From positions 1 to 23,121 of the forward strand of contig QMME01000014.1 in the NCBI GenBank assembly GCA_003647095.1: a DNA stretch of 23,121 bases. The letters are read 5' to 3'. This DNA is from Deltaproteobacteria bacterium (lineage in GTDB: Bacteria; Myxococcota; B64-G9). A program made the translations under genes and the position numbers. How positions within the stretch are numbered: the first letter of the stretch is position 1; each line of letters begins with the position of its first letter. This document shows, piece after piece, positions 5,419-13,597 of the stretch. The notes below the pieces were generated by a model. That model was not told the DNA's origin. It ran no database searches and worked only from the letters and a program-made list of their open reading frames with translations.

Positions 5419-7883
5419 CGGAACAGTCCTTCCGGTAACTTATTTCCCGCCGCCGGCCCCGAGGCGCCTCCCTGCCCTTCCGCTGAACAGTCTCCAGCCG
5501 CGGCGGATTTTTCCCGCGGTTCCGTGCCCGCCAGGAAAACCTCTCGGGGACAGTGCAGTTGGTCAGCCCTGGCCAGCAATCCGTTGCGGGGATCGATGCG
5601 AACGAATACCACCTCCGGCGGAGCCACGAAATCGCTAACCGGCTTGTCCCGCTCCGCTGCTCCCATGAACTCCATCCAGATGGGAAGAGCCGTACCCGCC
5701 CCCTGCGCCCAGGCACCTCCCATGCGCCGGTGATTATCGAACCCCACCCAGACACCGGCTGCCAATTGGGGGCTGAATCCCACGAACCACCCGTCCCGCT
5801 GGCCGTTGGTGGTCCCCGTCTTGCCGGCAAGTGGACGCCCCAGCCGCCGGGCCTTCCTGCCAGTGCCTTCCTCGATGACGCTCCTGAGCAGGGATACCAT
5901 GATGAAGGCCTCTGCCGCGGTAAGGGCCTGCCGGGAAGCGCTGGTTTCCTCACGGCCGGCGGACTCCAGGGGCTGGCCGTCGGCACCTTTCACCGCCAGT
6001 ATGAAACGTGGTGGCCGGTACTCGCCGGCCGCAGGAAAGACGGCATAGGCGTTGGTCAACTCCAGCAGGTTGACCTCGGAACTGCCCAGGGCCAGCGACA
6101 GGTTGGCCCGCAGGGGAGAAGTTATTCCCAGGCGTCGTGCCATCTCCACCACGGCATCAGCTCCCACGTCGGCCACCACCTTGACCGCCACGGTATTGAT
6201 GGAATGGGCCAGTGCCGTTCTCAGGCTGACCTCGCCGTGAAACTCCCTCTCGAAGTTCTGGGGCTTCCAGTCGCTGCCACGTACCGCCAGCCGGTAGACC
6301 TCGGGGGAATCGATAAGGATGCTGGCCGGCGTGTAGGTACGCTTGCTGATAGCAGTGGCGTAGACTACCGGCTTGAAGGCCGAGCCCGGCTGGCGCTGTG
6401 CTTGCACGGCACGAATGAAGGAAGAAACACGAAAGTCACTGCCTCCTACCAGGGCCCGCACCTGGCGACTGCCCGGCTCGATGGCTACCAGGGCCGCCTG
6501 TACCCGTGGCGGTTGCTGCAGCGACAGCGTCAGTGCTTCACCGTCACCATCGTCGATTTTCACTTCAACCAGGTCGCCGGTCTTCAACAGCCGGGACAGT
6601 TGCCGGCCGGCCTGCTTCCCCCGGCGCCGGCCCAGGATCCAGCGAGCCCGGTCCAGGGGTATGGTACCGGTACGCCGGCCCAGGTCCACCTGGACGGCCG
6701 CCGGCCGGTCCTCGCCGGCGACGGCCAGCACCGGTACCACCAGCAGGTCCCCCGTCCGAGCCACTTGCCAGTTGGCTGTGATCCGGCCCTCTTTCCCCGC
6801 CGGAATCAGGTTCCATACCAGCCGTTCGGCATCCTGCCGGGAGGACGGCCAGGACTTTTTCAGTTCCTGCCAACGTTCCTTCCCCAGGTGCCCCAGCGGA
6901 CCACGAAAACCATAGCGGCGATCGATGCGGCGCAAGCCATCCGCCACCGCCAGCTGGGCGAAGCGTTGCACATCCAGGTCAAGTGCCAACTCGATCCGTA
7001 GCCCCCCTCGGTAGAGCAGCTCGTGACCCAGCTGCGCTTCCAGCAGGCGCCGGCAGTATTCCGTGTACCAGGGTGCCAGCCGGGCATTGTCCACGGCCTG
7101 GCCCACAACCTTGATTTCCTCCCCGCTGGCCCGGGCTGCGGCCGCTGAGGAAACGAAACCATTGTCGGCCATCCGGGACAGGACCCAGTTGCGCCGCCGG
7201 CGGGCGGCAGCGGGATGCCTCAACGGTGAGTACAAACTGGGAGACTTGGGCAGGGAAGCCAGCATGGCCGCCTGCGCCAGCGTCAACCGGCTCACCGGCC
7301 GGCCGAAGAAGAATCGCGCTGCTTCCTGGACTCCGTAACAACCATGGCCGAAATATATCTGGTTCAGGTAGAGACTGAGTATGTCGTCCTTGCTGAGGTT
7401 GGACTCGATGCGCAGGGCCAGCAGGGCCTCGCGGATCTTCCTGCGCAGGCTCCTTTCCGGCCCCAGCAGGAAAGTCTTGACCACCTGCTGGGTAATGGTG
7501 CTGCCTCCCTGGACCACCTTGCCCGCCAGGATATTGCGCCACAAGGCCCGCAGCATGCCCGTGAAATCAAGGCCAGGGTGACGGTAGAAATCGGCGTCTT
7601 CAGCCGCCAGGAAGGCCTGGCGAACCTGCAGCGGTATGTCGGGCAGAGCAATCACGGTGCGTCGCTGCTCGAAGAACTCGGCCGCTACCCGCCCCTGGAC
7701 ATCGTAGCAGCGGCTTACCTGGGGAGGATGGTAATCGGCCAGGGAGTCGAAGGGAGGCAGGGTCCTGGCAAACAGCCACAGCGTTACGCCCAGTGCCAAC
7801 AGCGACAGCACCGCCAACACCAGTCCCCCCAGGCCCAGCCTCCACAGCCAGCGGCGCCAGCCTGTGTCGTGCTTAGAAGCCAC
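5415..7883 (-). CDS. mrcA: Class A penicillin-binding protein (PBP1A-like peptidoglycan synthase)
   Basis: Bifunctional enzyme that polymerises lipid II and cross-links peptidoglycan on the outer face of the inner membrane. Taking the GTG at 7883 gives 822 residues; GTG at 7901 is an alternative, and the frame further upstream is only a shadow of the preceding gene. Membrane helix about 17-40. The transglycosylase (GT51) domain shows AAEDADFYRHPG with catalytic Glu95 and GGSTITQQ at 126-133. An insert near 330-460 fits the OB domain of PBP1A. The transpeptidase shows S501-AFK, the S561-IN triad and K688-TGT. All catalytic residues are present. The start overlaps the FHA-TPR gene by 11 bp and the end overlaps the FG-GAP gene by 4 bp. 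Sitting inside a Tad-like operon is unusual for a PBP1A. Annotation as a PBP1A-type synthase is secure; whether it is the cell's main one is not. Confidence 0.93.
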   Translation of the reverse strand: MASKHDTGWRRWLWRLGLGGLVLAVLSLLALGVTLWLFARTLPPFDSLADYHPPQVSRCYDVQGRVAAEFFEQRRTVIALPDIPLQVRQAFLAAEDADFYRHPGLDFTGMLRALWRNILAGKVVQGGSTITQQVVKTFLLGPERSLRRKIREALLALRIESNLSKDDILSLYLNQIYFGHGCYGVQEAARFFFGRPVSRLTLAQAAMLASLPKSPSLYSPLRHPAAARRRRNWVLSRMADNGFVSSAAAARASGEEIKVVGQAVDNARLAPWYTEYCRRLLEAQLGHELLYRGGLRIELALDLDVQRFAQLAVADGLRRIDRRYGFRGPLGHLGKERWQELKKSWPSSRQDAERLVWNLIPAGKEGRITANWQVARTGDLLVVPVLAVAGEDRPAAVQVDLGRRTGTIPLDRARWILGRRRGKQAGRQLSRLLKTGDLVEVKIDDGDGEALTLSLQQPPRVQAALVAIEPGSRQVRALVGGSDFRVSSFIRAVQAQRQPGSAFKPVVYATAISKRTYTPASILIDSPEVYRLAVRGSDWKPQNFEREFHGEVSLRTALAHSINTVAVKVVADVGADAVVEMARRLGITSPLRANLSLALGSSEVNLLELTNAYAVFPAAGEYRPPRFILAVKGADGQPLESAGREETSASRQALTAAEAFIMVSLLRSVIEEGTGRKARRLGRPLAGKTGTTNGQRDGWFVGFSPQLAAGVWVGFDNHRRMGGAWAQGAGTALPIWMEFMGAAERDKPVSDFVAPPEVVFVRIDPRNGLLARADQLHCPREVFLAGTEPREKSAAAGDCSAEGQGGASGPAAGNKLPEGLFR

Positions 7884-10287
7884 CTTCCACGTCTTCCTGC
7901 CCTCCACTTCCCCCGGACAGCTGGGCCATGAGCTTCTTGGCCTTGCCGTAATACACGTGCCGGGGAGGAAGGATCCTGACCACGATCTGCAACTTCTGCA
8001 ATGCCTGATCGGGATTGTTGGCCTTGATGATGTAGGCCTCGTTGAACAAGCGCTTGCCGATCTTCTCCAACTGGGCCAGGCGTTCGGCGGCCTTGTGGTA
8101 TCCGAGATCCCGGGCTCGCACGAAAGCCTTGTAGGCCTGGGGCAGGTGTTCCCCCATAAAGGCATCCACGCCGGAGACGAAGTAGTTCTTGGCCAGCAGG
8201 TCCTTGATGGTATCGTGGTACTTGCCTCGGCCACCGGAAATACCCTTGTCCAGACGATAGGCCTTGCTCAGGTAATCTATGGCCTGTCGAACCTGCCCGC
8301 GGTTGTGCGCCAGTTGTTTGCCCTTGTTGTACACCGCCTTGAACTTCTTCAACTTGACCAGCGCCCCCTGGGCCCCGATTTCCTCGGCCTTTTGAATGGC
8401 ACGGTCCAACTCACCATTACGATAGAAGGCCAGCACCTGGCCGGTGAGCGAGCGGGAGGACTTCCTCTTGCGGGGACGGGGGCGCCGCTTGTGCCGCCGT
8501 TTCTTCTGCAGGGCCGCCAGGCGGCGCTTTTCCTTCTCCAACACATCTTCCGCCCGGGCCTTGAGAGCGGCCACGACCTCGTTTTGCGGGTCGCGTTCCA
8601 GCACCTCCTCGAACTTGAGCAGGGCCTGGGCATATTTCTTTTCCCCCAACAACTGCTTGCCCTCGGCAACGATCTTCTCCATCGACTTCTGCCGGCATTC
8701 CTGGATCAGTTTCCTGGCCTGCTCGTAGTACTTGCTGGTGGCCGGTATGCGGTTGGCCGCCAGGATGGCGTTGGTAAAATCATCTCCAGAAAAAAGCTTG
8801 CTGGCCTCGGTGAGGGCCGCCTGGGCCGTCATCTCCTTTTCCACGAAAGCCTTGTACTCCAGCAGCAACGAGTTGGATGGTTGCAGTTTCAAAGCCAGCT
8901 GGATCTCCAGGGCCGCTTCCTGCCACTTCATCTCGTCGATCAACTGCTTGGTTTTCTCGAAGTGCCTGTCGAAGGCGCGTTTCTGCTCGAGCATCTGCTG
9001 GCGCTTTAACTCGCTGTCCGCAGGCCGGGATGTTCCACCCGAACCACCCACCAGCTTGACCAGCAACAGCACCAGTAGCAACCCCAGCACTCCCCCTCCG
9101 CCGAAGACCACCAGCTTGCGCCGCCGGGGATCGGCCAGCAACGCACCCAGGCGATTGCTGGCAGCGGACTCGGTGTAGGCTCGGGCCCCGGTCACGGTGG
9201 AACCCGGCAGGTTCCGTTCACCTGTTTCGCCTTGCGGCCAGATCAGCTGCAAGACGGTGGTGCCGAGTTGGATCTCGTCACCGTCCTGCAATTCGATTTC
9301 CTGGATGCGCTGGCCGTTGACCACGGTACCGTTGCCGGAACCGAGATCGGCTATGGTCAGCGTCTGACCCTGGCGCTGGAAAACCGCGTGACGCCGCGAA
9401 CAGGCTATGTCGGGAAGAACCAGGTCGTTGTCGGCCCCCCGGCCCACGGTGACATGATCGGGTATCAGTTCTATTTCCCGCCCTTCCTCTTCTCCCTGTA
9501 GTACCAGCAACACGGGATATACCGGCTCCTCGGCCTGCTCGTCTTCCCCGAAGATGAGGGTCTTTTCCTGGGAGGCATCCGCCCCGGCCTCGTCCGCCTG
9601 CAACACCGCGGTAGCCTCGGCCACGGAGGGCAACTGCTGGTTCCAGGGAGCCTCGTCGGCCGCTTCCTCTTCTCCCGTTTCCAGGTACCCGGCTTCCTCC
9701 CCGCCCGCCTCTCCTTCCGGCGGCGTCGCCTCCTGCCAGCCGCCAGCAGCTTCCTCACTGCCCCCGACACCGGGCACCGTCTCCTGCTGGCGGACGCCGG
9801 CCTTCTCCCGGAACCGGCGCCGGCGGGCACGCCGCCGTGCCGACAGCGGCTCATCGAGGGTGTCTCCCAGCCGCTCCTCGCCTTCGACATCTTCTTCTTC
9901 CCGCTGTTCCGCTGGCTGCTCCGCCGGGGGAAAGATCTCCTCCCGGCCGGTATCATCGAGATCGTCGGATACCGGCTCCGCTTCCTCGGGCTGCTCCGAC
10001 CCGGCCAGGAACCCATCCGGATCCAGTTCGCTGGTGTCCTCCTCGAAGGTTTCCTCGTCGAGCAGTTGCGGCCCGGCTTCTTCTTCGGCTTCTTCCGGTT
10101 CCGCCGGTCCTCCATTCATGACGTGAGGGGGAATTTCGTAACGACCGGTGGTCTCCTCGGCCTCTTCCCCGGTGTCCTCGTCCTCGCCCACCAGCAGGAC
10201 ATCGTCGTCGGCCACCAGTTCCGGGGCAGCCTCGTCACCTGACCGTGGCCGCTTGCCTTGTCCGCTATCGTCGTCGTAATCGGGCAT
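7873..10287 (-). CDS. FHA domain, transmembrane, periplasmic TPR protein
   Basis: 804 residues in four parts. Residues 1-255 are a very acidic, disordered Glu/Asp-rich region interrupted by a basic patch (RRRARRRRFR, about 151-160). An FHA domain (about 257-350) keeps the phospho-Thr-binding signature: GR at 282-283, SRRH at 297-300 and NGT at 319-321. A membrane helix spans about 391-413. The C-terminal half (about 425-790) is helical with TPR-like units and a strongly basic stretch (KKRRHKRRPRPRKRK). FHA domains bind phosphothreonine, so the cytoplasmic part probably docks a Ser/Thr-kinase substrate or its own tail, while the TPR part works in the periplasm. Thr residues in the pattern T-x-x-hydrophobic lie in acidic context at 227 and 243, just before the FHA domain. 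It lies 23 bp after the other FHA gene and overlaps the PBP gene. Confidence 0.88.
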   Translation of the reverse strand: MPDYDDDSGQGKRPRSGDEAAPELVADDDVLLVGEDEDTGEEAEETTGRYEIPPHVMNGGPAEPEEAEEEAGPQLLDEETFEEDTSELDPDGFLAGSEQPEEAEPVSDDLDDTGREEIFPPAEQPAEQREEEDVEGEERLGDTLDEPLSARRRARRRRFREKAGVRQQETVPGVGGSEEAAGGWQEATPPEGEAGGEEAGYLETGEEEAADEAPWNQQLPSVAEATAVLQADEAGADASQEKTLIFGEDEQAEEPVYPVLLVLQGEEEGREIELIPDHVTVGRGADNDLVLPDIACSRRHAVFQRQGQTLTIADLGSGNGTVVNGQRIQEIELQDGDEIQLGTTVLQLIWPQGETGERNLPGSTVTGARAYTESAASNRLGALLADPRRRKLVVFGGGGVLGLLLVLLLVKLVGGSGGTSRPADSELKRQQMLEQKRAFDRHFEKTKQLIDEMKWQEAALEIQLALKLQPSNSLLLEYKAFVEKEMTAQAALTEASKLFSGDDFTNAILAANRIPATSKYYEQARKLIQECRQKSMEKIVAEGKQLLGEKKYAQALLKFEEVLERDPQNEVVAALKARAEDVLEKEKRRLAALQKKRRHKRRPRPRKRKSSRSLTGQVLAFYRNGELDRAIQKAEEIGAQGALVKLKKFKAVYNKGKQLAHNRGQVRQAIDYLSKAYRLDKGISGGRGKYHDTIKDLLAKNYFVSGVDAFMGEHLPQAYKAFVRARDLGYHKAAERLAQLEKIGKRLFNEAYIIKANNPDQALQKLQIVVRILPPRHVYYGKAKKLMAQLSGGSGGQEDVEGGF

Positions 10288-10310
10288 GCGCTACTTTCTC
10301 TCCCTGGATG

Positions 10311-11810
10311 CTACTCCAGTGCCTCGAGATGCCTCCTGGCCTTCTGGTGACGCGGGTCCTCCTGGTCGGGGATGGAGTTCATGACCGCCTTGTACAGTTG
10401 CCGCGCCCGGTCGATTCTTCCATACTTGAGATCCTTCTCGGCCGTGAACATCAACAACTTGTAGCGTTCCTGTAATTCTTTTTCGATGGTGTCGATCATC
10501 TCTACTGCTTCCTGGTAGATTCCCGGTCGCTCCTGGGCGGGAATCAACTCCAGGTAATCGCGGACCTTCTTGTAGTGTTGCAGGGCAAAATACAGATTCT
10601 CGGGAGCGATGCTCTTGCCCTCGTAGCGTTTCTTGGCCAGCTTGAAGTTCTCCTCGGCCACCTTCCGGTCCGGTTCGGGCAGGGCCGTTTCCACAACCGT
10701 CAGAACCTTTACCGCCCATTCCTCGGTTGTCTCCTGATTGGCCATGTTGATATTGTTGACGAAGGTCAGCTTGTTCTGTTCGTTTTCCAGCAGGTGCTTG
10801 CGTGGCAACTTCCATTTCAGCAGTCCACTCCACTGGCCAACCGACAGGGGAGGTGGGATCTTGCCGATCTGCACTCCGTTCAGCATGACCGACAACTCGT
10901 CCTTGTTGTCGATGCCGGCCACGTAAAACTTCATCGTGGCTCGACCATTGCCGTAGGTAAAGCCGAAATTCACCGACTCCCGGCAGCGAATCGAAACCGG
11001 GCCGATACCGAAACTGGACAGCTCACCATCGCCATCGCGGGCGCCGACCTCGAAGGTCTCTCCGGAATGGTCCACCACCTGGCGGACTATCTTCTTGCCG
11101 CCCTTGAACGCCAGGGCCACCAACAAGAGCATCACCAGGCCGGCAACGACTAACAGCAGGATCCTCTTGCGGCGCTCCAGCCCGTTGAACCAGAGGCGTC
11201 CCCGCGTGATCAGCTGCTGCAGCTTGCCCTGGCCACTCGCGGCCGCCGGTCTTCTGCCCGCACCGGCCCCGGCCTCCCGGCCCCCGGCAGCAGCCACACC
11301 ACCGGCCTTCATTCCCGGCGAACGTATCACTACCTGGCCACCGCGACCGGCTCCGGCAGCGGGGGCGGGTTTCTTGGCGGGGCCGGGCGCCCCCCGACCC
11401 CGTCCCCGGGCCCGCGCCGCTTGTTGCCGGGATGCGGAACGACGTGCCGGCGGACCCGGCGAACGCCGGGAAATCTTCTTCCGGGCCGTGGGGACCCGCT
11501 GGCGGGTTGCGGCACCTTCAAACCTGACCCGCGCCCCCCCCAGTTCGATGATATCACCGGAACTCAGCACCTCTTGCTTGACCGGCTTGCCGTTGAGGCG
11601 GGTGCCGTTGGAACTACCCAGATCCTTGAGAATGTAGGCCCCACCCTTGTCGCGAATGCTCAGGTGCTGCCGGGAGATGCCGGGGTCGGTGAGGACGACG
11701 TCATTCTCCATCGTCCTGCCGATGGTGATCTCCACCCGGTCGAAATCGAACTTCTTGCCCTTGTCAGGGCCGGCCAGGATGGTCAGCGAAAATCCCACTT
11801 CAGAACTCAC
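10311..11810 (-). CDS. FHA domain membrane protein with large periplasmic region
   Basis: 499 residues from a GTG that overlaps the tadC-like gene by 11 bp. A second GTG at 11798, preceded by GGGTGAG, may be the true start. The N-terminal FHA domain (about 5-98) keeps GR (31-32), SRQH (46-49) and NGT (68-70). Then come an Arg/Ala/Pro/Gly-rich linker (about 100-205), a membrane helix (217-235) and a periplasmic region. That region begins with a beta-sandwich-like portion (about 250-370) and ends in TPR-like helices (about 385-499) like those of its neighbour. The two FHA genes share the plan FHA, disordered linker, single helix, periplasmic TPR, and so look like diverged paralogues or partners. 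FHA proteins are regular companions of Tad and type VI secretion genes, where they bring in phospho-Thr regulation. Confidence 0.87.
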   Translation of the reverse strand: MSSEVGFSLTILAGPDKGKKFDFDRVEITIGRTMENDVVLTDPGISRQHLSIRDKGGAYILKDLGSSNGTRLNGKPVKQEVLSSGDIIELGGARVRFEGAATRQRVPTARKKISRRSPGPPARRSASRQQAARARGRGRGAPGPAKKPAPAAGAGRGGQVVIRSPGMKAGGVAAAGGREAGAGAGRRPAAASGQGKLQQLITRGRLWFNGLERRKRILLLVVAGLVMLLLVALAFKGGKKIVRQVVDHSGETFEVGARDGDGELSSFGIGPVSIRCRESVNFGFTYGNGRATMKFYVAGIDNKDELSVMLNGVQIGKIPPPLSVGQWSGLLKWKLPRKHLLENEQNKLTFVNNINMANQETTEEWAVKVLTVVETALPEPDRKVAEENFKLAKKRYEGKSIAPENLYFALQHYKKVRDYLELIPAQERPGIYQEAVEMIDTIEKELQERYKLLMFTAEKDLKYGRIDRARQLYKAVMNSIPDQEDPRHQKARRHLEALE

Positions 11811-12708
11811 CCGTGATCAGTTGATAGACGATGGGTCCGAACAGCACCATGAAAACCGTGGGGAAGATGCAGGCAATGAGCGGAAACAGCATCTTTACCG
11901 GGGCCTCGTTGGCCAGCTTCTCGGCCCGCTGCGTTCTTTCCACCCTCATCTGCGTGGACTGGATGCGCAGCACCTTGCCCAGGCTGGTCCCCATGCGGTC
12001 AGCCTGGATGAGCGCGGCCACGAACTGGTTGAGGGCCGGCAACTGCACCCGGTCGGCCATGTTGCGCAAGGCCTCCATGCGGGTCTTGCCCATGCGTAGT
12101 TCCCGCAACATCAGGTTGAGCTCGTCGCTCAGCGGCCCCTTCTTTCCCTTGGCCACCACCGTGGCCACCGCGGCCTGGAAGTCGAGACCGGCTTCCACCG
12201 AGAGGGTCAACAGGTCCATGTTGTAGGGCAGTTCGCGGATGATCTTGAAGTGACGTTTCTTCACCTGGTCGCGCAGCCAGATGTTTGGGTAGAACACGCC
12301 CAGGATGATAAAGACGCTGACGAACCACCAACCCACGTCTATCTTCAGATCTCCTCTCAGGAAATTGACCACCATCAATCCCACGATGGTGAAGAACACG
12401 GTCGACAGTTCCTGCAAGGCCAGGATTTCTTCCGGTTGCAGTTCCCCCAGGCCGCCGGCGGCGATAATGCGCTTGCGCAGGTGGTTTTCGTAGGAGGGCC
12501 AGATAAAGCGTCGATTCAGGGTTCCCAGGCGGCGCAGGACGATCTTGCGCAGGGCCCTGATGGTGGAGCGTTCTTCCAGTTCCTGGGCTTCCGACATCAT
12601 GCGCTTCACCACCAGTTCCCAGACGCCGTAGACGATGAAGAACACCCCTCCCATGATCAACAGGAAGGTCAGCAAGTGCAGCAAGCTTCCGATGACGTCC
12701 TGGCCCAT
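11800..12708 (-). CDS. tadC: Tad-type inner-membrane platform protein TadC (T2SSF family)
   Basis: 302 residues. Membrane helix near the N-terminus (about 10-30), then a cytoplasmic stretch, a helix pair (about 105-145) and the T2SSF domain (about 160-290). The latter has the family motif LLTLSVEAGLDFQAAV near 165-180 and a second amphipathic motif (MADRVQLPALNQFVAAL), ending in a final helix. This matches TadC, which forms the inner-membrane platform of Flp/Tad pili together with TadB and is driven by the ATPase TadA. The start has GGAGGA upstream and lies 13 bp after the tadB-like gene. TadA is absent from the window. Confidence 0.9.
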   Translation of the reverse strand: MGQDVIGSLLHLLTFLLIMGGVFFIVYGVWELVVKRMMSEAQELEERSTIRALRKIVLRRLGTLNRRFIWPSYENHLRKRIIAAGGLGELQPEEILALQELSTVFFTIVGLMVVNFLRGDLKIDVGWWFVSVFIILGVFYPNIWLRDQVKKRHFKIIRELPYNMDLLTLSVEAGLDFQAAVATVVAKGKKGPLSDELNLMLRELRMGKTRMEALRNMADRVQLPALNQFVAALIQADRMGTSLGKVLRIQSTQMRVERTQRAEKLANEAPVKMLFPLIACIFPTVFMVLFGPIVYQLITGEF

Positions 12709-12721
12709 GTCCTCCTCCAGC

Positions 12722-13579
12722 TCAGACGTTGATGTTGACGATCTTCCTTATGAACCAGATACCCAGAAGCTCCATGAGAATGATGATGCCGATGAGCACG
12801 TAACCGTACAGGCTCTCGAACATGGGTTCCATCAGATCCGGCCGCATGTAGTTGACCACCAGCCCCAGAGCCAGGGGCAGCGAGGCCACTACCCAGCCCT
12901 GCATGCGCCCTTGCGAGGTCAGGGCATCGATCTTGCCTTCCAGTCGAAAGCGCTCGCGGATGGTGGCGGCGATGGTGTCGAACATCTCCGCCATGTTGCC
13001 GCCCAGTTGGCGGGAGATGATGGTGGAGGTGACCACCAGGTCAAGGTCCTCGCAACCAACGCGCTCGGCCATGGCCAGCAGGGCCTCGTCCATGGGGACA
13101 CCCAGCTTGATCTCGCGGACGAACAGGCGGAATTCCTGCGACAGGGGAGGATCGGCGTCCTGGGCCACGTGTTCCATGGCCTGGGGAAAGGTAAGACCGG
13201 CCTTGAAGGCATTGGACATGGCCGTCAAGGAATCCACCAGTTGCACGTTGAAACGCTTGATGCGACGGTGGCGAAAGTACTTCACCACCAGCGTGGGCAG
13301 GAAAAAGCCCAGTGCTCCCAGGATAACGGTGAAGAAGACCCCGAAGAAAAACAATCCTACCAGCACCAGCAGCGCCGTCAAGCAGATGTTCAACACCAGC
13401 AACTGGCGGCCGTCGATGAACAGGAACATGTTGGAGAGTTCGCCGACCGACTTGACCACGTAGCGTTCCTGGTAGCGCTCGAAAGCCCGCCCCAGCACGC
13501 TCATGGCCAGCAGCGTGAACATGAACACGGCCGCCATCACCACCAGGACGGCAACTCCTTTGTTGAATAGCAGGTCCAT
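12722..13579 (-). CDS. tadB: Tad-type inner-membrane platform protein TadB (T2SSF family)
   Basis: 285 residues. N-terminal membrane helix (about 9-29), a helix pair near 58-98, the cytoplasmic T2SSF domain (about 112-240) with motif SNAFKAGLTFPQAMEHVA, and C-terminal helices to about 279. Length and helix order fit TadB. It would form the platform with TadC. It lies 18 bp downstream of cpaB, so there is no room for a secretin or ATPase gene between them, unlike most tad clusters. Confidence 0.9.
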   Translation of the reverse strand: MDLLFNKGVAVLVVMAAVFMFTLLAMSVLGRAFERYQERYVVKSVGELSNMFLFIDGRQLLVLNICLTALLVLVGLFFFGVFFTVILGALGFFLPTLVVKYFRHRRIKRFNVQLVDSLTAMSNAFKAGLTFPQAMEHVAQDADPPLSQEFRLFVREIKLGVPMDEALLAMAERVGCEDLDLVVTSTIISRQLGGNMAEMFDTIAATIRERFRLEGKIDALTSQGRMQGWVVASLPLALGLVVNYMRPDLMEPMFESLYGYVLIGIIILMELLGIWFIRKIVNINV

Positions 13580-13597
13580 TCGCCTTTTCTTCCCCGC

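Noticed and set aside
7884..8234. Upstream extension of the PBP1A frame by 117 residues
   Set aside because: It lies inside the FHA-TPR gene, has Ser/Pro/Thr-rich shadow composition and no relation to PBP N-termini.
7864..9009. 381-residue plus-strand frame
   Set aside because: Antisense to the TPR half of the FHA protein; Leu/Gln-rich shadow with no family resemblance.
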